Of a stretch of 64,000 nucleotides of DNA, positions 61,093 through 64,000 are shown in pieces. A model generated the notes under the pieces. The model had not been told where the DNA came from and did no database searches. It saw nothing but the letters and a program-made list of their open reading frames with translations. The stretch comes from Halorussus pelagicus (GTDB taxonomy: Archaea; Halobacteriota; Halobacteria; Halobacteriales; Haladaptataceae), in NCBI RefSeq assembly GCF_004087835.1, contig NZ_CP035119.1, positions 1,488,001 to 1,552,000 of the forward strand, in the 5' to 3' direction. Every line of letters starts with the position of its first letter. Position 1 is the first letter of the stretch. Position numbers and translations under genes: made by a program.

Positions 61093-62175
61093 TCAGTCTC
61101 CGGCGCTCTCAGCGGCGTCGAGTGCGTCCTCGTAGTAGGAAAGCGGGTGCGAAACCGTCTCACATCGGCCGTCGGTCGTCGGGTCCTCCTCGTCGGCGAC
61201 CGGACACTCGTCGTAGGCCGCCATCGTCTCGCAGGAGGGCGGCGCGTACTGGGCACCCGACTCGTCGCCGACCCGGTTCGCTCGGTAGCGCAGTGCCGTC
61301 GCGCGGGTGTCGCTGTCCACGCCACAGAGCGCCAGCAGCTCGTCGGTGTCGGCGTTCGCGCTCGTCAGGAACGCGACCAGCGCGAACTCGGCGTGGTCGT
61401 CCAAGTTCTCGCCGTCCTGCGCTCGCTCGACCAGCGAGGCGACGCAGGGCGGGAAGCAGTCTGGCGCGAGTACGTCGATGTCCTGCGAAACGTCGATTTC
61501 GGAGAACGTCTCCTGCAACTCGGCCACCTCGTCGGTCAGGCCCGCGCGAATCTCGTCGGGCACGTCGGTCGGCAGGCCCGCGGCGACGCGCTGGCGGACC
61601 GCCTCCCGGAGGAGTTCGCGGAGTTCGGTCTCGGAGACCTTCACCGTCCCGTCGGCCAACTGGCGCGTGGCGAGGGTCCACCGCTCGCCGTCGAGGTTTG
61701 AGGAGAGCGCGAGATACCGACCGACGGCGATGCGGTAGCCGTCGCCCGAGACCGTCTCGCGGACCGCTCCGGAGAGGTCGAACTCCGCGAGGAGCGCGCG
61801 GAGCGAGACGGCGGTGTCGGCGGTGGACTTCAGGCCGTCGTCGGGGTTCTCGAAGTCGTCGGTGAATCGCTCGTAGGCGGTGTCCGCCTCGGCGCTGGCG
61901 TACTTCTCGACCGCGCCAGGCGCGTCCACGAGCGACACCAGCACGCGAGCGACCGGATACGAGAGCAGTTCCGCGCGCGTGGCCCAGCGCCGCTCGTCGT
62001 CCGGGTCCGACCGAACCGTGCCATCGACGAGCGCCCGGCGCACCCGCTCGACGCCGCGTTCGACCGCGGGGTGGCGCTCGTCGCCCGCCACGACGGCCAC
62101 GAGACCGATGTCGGCCTCGCGGACGCTCTCGCGGGCCGCGGCGAGAAACGGGTACCGGGCGTGAAGCGGGTCCAT
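61093..62175 (-). CDS. priL: DNA primase large subunit PriL
   Basis: The 360-residue protein starts MDPLHARYPFLAAARESVRE and shows the PriL C-terminal iron-sulfur cysteines: DCFPPC, then PSCETMAAYDEC, and GRCETVSHPLSYYE. The cluster domain helps initiate primer synthesis together with the catalytic subunit PriS, which is not in this window. The middle is helical and strongly acidic. The first ATG gives the expected N-terminus. It is flanked by the GC-rich repeat downstream. Confidence 0.93.
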   Translation of the reverse strand: MDPLHARYPFLAAARESVREADIGLVAVVAGDERHPAVERGVERVRRALVDGTVRSDPDDERRWATRAELLSYPVARVLVSLVDAPGAVEKYASAEADTAYERFTDDFENPDDGLKSTADTAVSLRALLAEFDLSGAVRETVSGDGYRIAVGRYLALSSNLDGERWTLATRQLADGTVKVSETELRELLREAVRQRVAAGLPTDVPDEIRAGLTDEVAELQETFSEIDVSQDIDVLAPDCFPPCVASLVERAQDGENLDDHAEFALVAFLTSANADTDELLALCGVDSDTRATALRYRANRVGDESGAQYAPPSCETMAAYDECPVADEEDPTTDGRCETVSHPLSYYEDALDAAESAGD

Positions 62176-62276
62176 ACTCGCCTCATTTCGGCCGACCCCG
62201 ATAAACGCGACGAAGACCGACCGGTCGGTGGGACGAACCGCATGGCTTGATACGGCGGCCGTCCCTCGTTGCAGTC

Positions 62277-62624
62277 GTGACCGACGCGACCGACCTCGCC
62301 CGCGCCTACTACGACGCCATCGACGCGGGCGACTACGACCGGTTCGAAGCCTTGCTCGCGCCCGATATCGTCCACGAGCGCCCGGACCGAACCATCGAGG
62401 GCCGCGAGACGCTGGTCGGATTCATGCGCGACGACCGGCCGAACACGGACACCTCTCACGAAATCGGCGCGGTGTACGCGGACGACCCCGGCGCGGAGGT
62501 CGCGGTCAGGGGTCGCCTGCGCGACGCCGACGGCGCGCCGATGTTCGCGTTCGTGGACGTTTTCGAGTTCGGAAGCGGGAGTGGCGACGAGACGATTACC
62601 CGGATTCGGACCTACACGCAGTAG
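62277..62624 (+). CDS. NTF2-like / SnoaL-like protein
   Basis: The GTG at 62277 gives MTDATDLARAYYDAIDAGDY, the classic start of NTF2-like folds. It is followed by FEALLAPDIVHERPDRTIEG and a beta-sheet half ending FEFGSGSGDETITRIRTYTQ. Total length is 115 residues. The fold houses many unrelated activities, from isomerases to binding proteins, so a function cannot be given. The longer frame from 62247 lies outside the fold. It is divergent from priL. Confidence 0.82.
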   Translation: MTDATDLARAYYDAIDAGDYDRFEALLAPDIVHERPDRTIEGRETLVGFMRDDRPNTDTSHEIGAVYADDPGAEVAVRGRLRDADGAPMFAFVDVFEFGSGSGDETITRIRTYTQ

Positions 62625-62716
62625 CCGGGGTGCTACTTACGGGGCGGCGTCTCGCTGGCTACCAACTTCACCGTGCTACCAAGACTTATGCCGCTGTTCT
62701 CCGATTCCTACACATA

Positions 62717-62890
62717 ATGAGCCTCTTTAGAGACCTCGGACAGAAAGTCGAGGAGTTCAAGCAGGCGTCGGCGGCCGCGGCCGAGGAGGAAGCGAGCCAC
62801 GAGTGTCGAGACTGCGGCGAGCGCTTTTTCGCCGACCGCGAGTCGTGTTCGGAGTGTGGCGGCGACGACGTGGTCCCGCTCGGAGAGTGA
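62717..62890 (+). CDS. Small zinc-ribbon protein (57 residues)
   Basis: The product reads MSLFRDLGQKVEEFKQASAA at the start, an amphipathic Ala/Glu helix, then ECRDCGERFFADRESCSECG with two CxxC pairs forming a zinc ribbon. A DUF7129-like haloarchaeal family comes to mind, from memory. It follows the NTF2-like gene by about 90 bases on the same strand. Function is unknown; short zinc-ribbon proteins are common and sometimes regulatory in haloarchaea. Confidence 0.82.
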   Translation: MSLFRDLGQKVEEFKQASAAAAEEEASHECRDCGERFFADRESCSECGGDDVVPLGE

Positions 62891-62979
62891 CGGGGGTCGC
62901 GGGTGCGGTGCCGATACGTCCCTGTCTCAGTTCCGGATGCGGTGTCCGGAATCCCAACCGATAGGTGTGGCAGTTTCCA

Positions 62980-64000
<1,021 letters not shown>

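Overview
The window comes from a halophilic archaeon (class Halobacteria). Base composition is GC-rich, predicted proteins are strongly acidic, and many starts are leaderless or GTG. Archaeal information genes are present: TBP, thermosome, aIF1A, RIO1, eL40, PriL, Hjc, an RFC-type clamp-loader subunit and Trm1. Several families known to me only from haloarchaea also occur (DUF5784, DUF5786, DUF5789, DUF7344). The gene content is mostly chromosomal housekeeping. I saw no insertion sequence, integrase, CRISPR array, rRNA or tRNA. The genus cannot be fixed from this stretch.

Layout. 0-13 kb: a PHP protein, small haloarchaeal conserved proteins, an XPD-like helicase, a cupredoxin, a DNA/nucleotide-repair group (family-4 UDG, DUF99/endonuclease dU, MazG-like), ribosomal protein eL40, Tsr3 and a glutaryl-CoA-dehydrogenase-like enzyme. 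13-18 kb: a PhnD-PhnC-PhnE-type ABC importer, then a Tat-exported protein with a cysteine-rich tail, hisH and an AT-rich island holding two micro-ORFs. 18-31 kb: trm1, membrane proteins, a divergent glnA/lrp pair, a thermosome gene and a ribosome-biogenesis/translation group (Pno1-type KH protein, RIO1, aIF1A). 31-45 kb: tyrS, DUF460, a cell-surface 5'-nucleotidase-like protein with a PGF-CTERM tail, RNase Z, two secreted Thr/acid-rich proteins, an RFC-like ATPase, TrmG10, tbp and hisG.

45.2-50.0 kb is the most striking region. It encodes three short peptides that share the leader core DETTEEMN followed by Gly-Gly-Cys or Ala-Gly-Cys and then variable tails. Each peptide has its own BRE/TATA-like promoter. 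Interleaved and following are a SagB-type FMN dehydrogenase, an RRE-ThiF-like protein with a zinc tetrad, a YcaO protein ending in a PxPxP tail, and a convergent CPBP (CAAX-type) protease. This is a streptolysin-like set of precursors plus SagB, SagC, SagD and SagE equivalents, so an archaeal thiazole/oxazole-modified peptide (TOMM/LAP) cluster is the best reading.

50-64 kb: S-adenosylhomocysteine recycling (5'-deoxyadenosine/SAH deaminase family and AhcY), secreted repeat proteins, an M48 protease, an FNT channel, hjc, a candidate structured RNA, a second SWIM protein, intergenic structured repeats, priL and the 3' part of serS, which runs off the window.

Two intergenic elements (1271-1441 and, inverted, 60332-60515) are copies of one dispersed repeat. 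Their hairpin stems differ in sequence but still pair.
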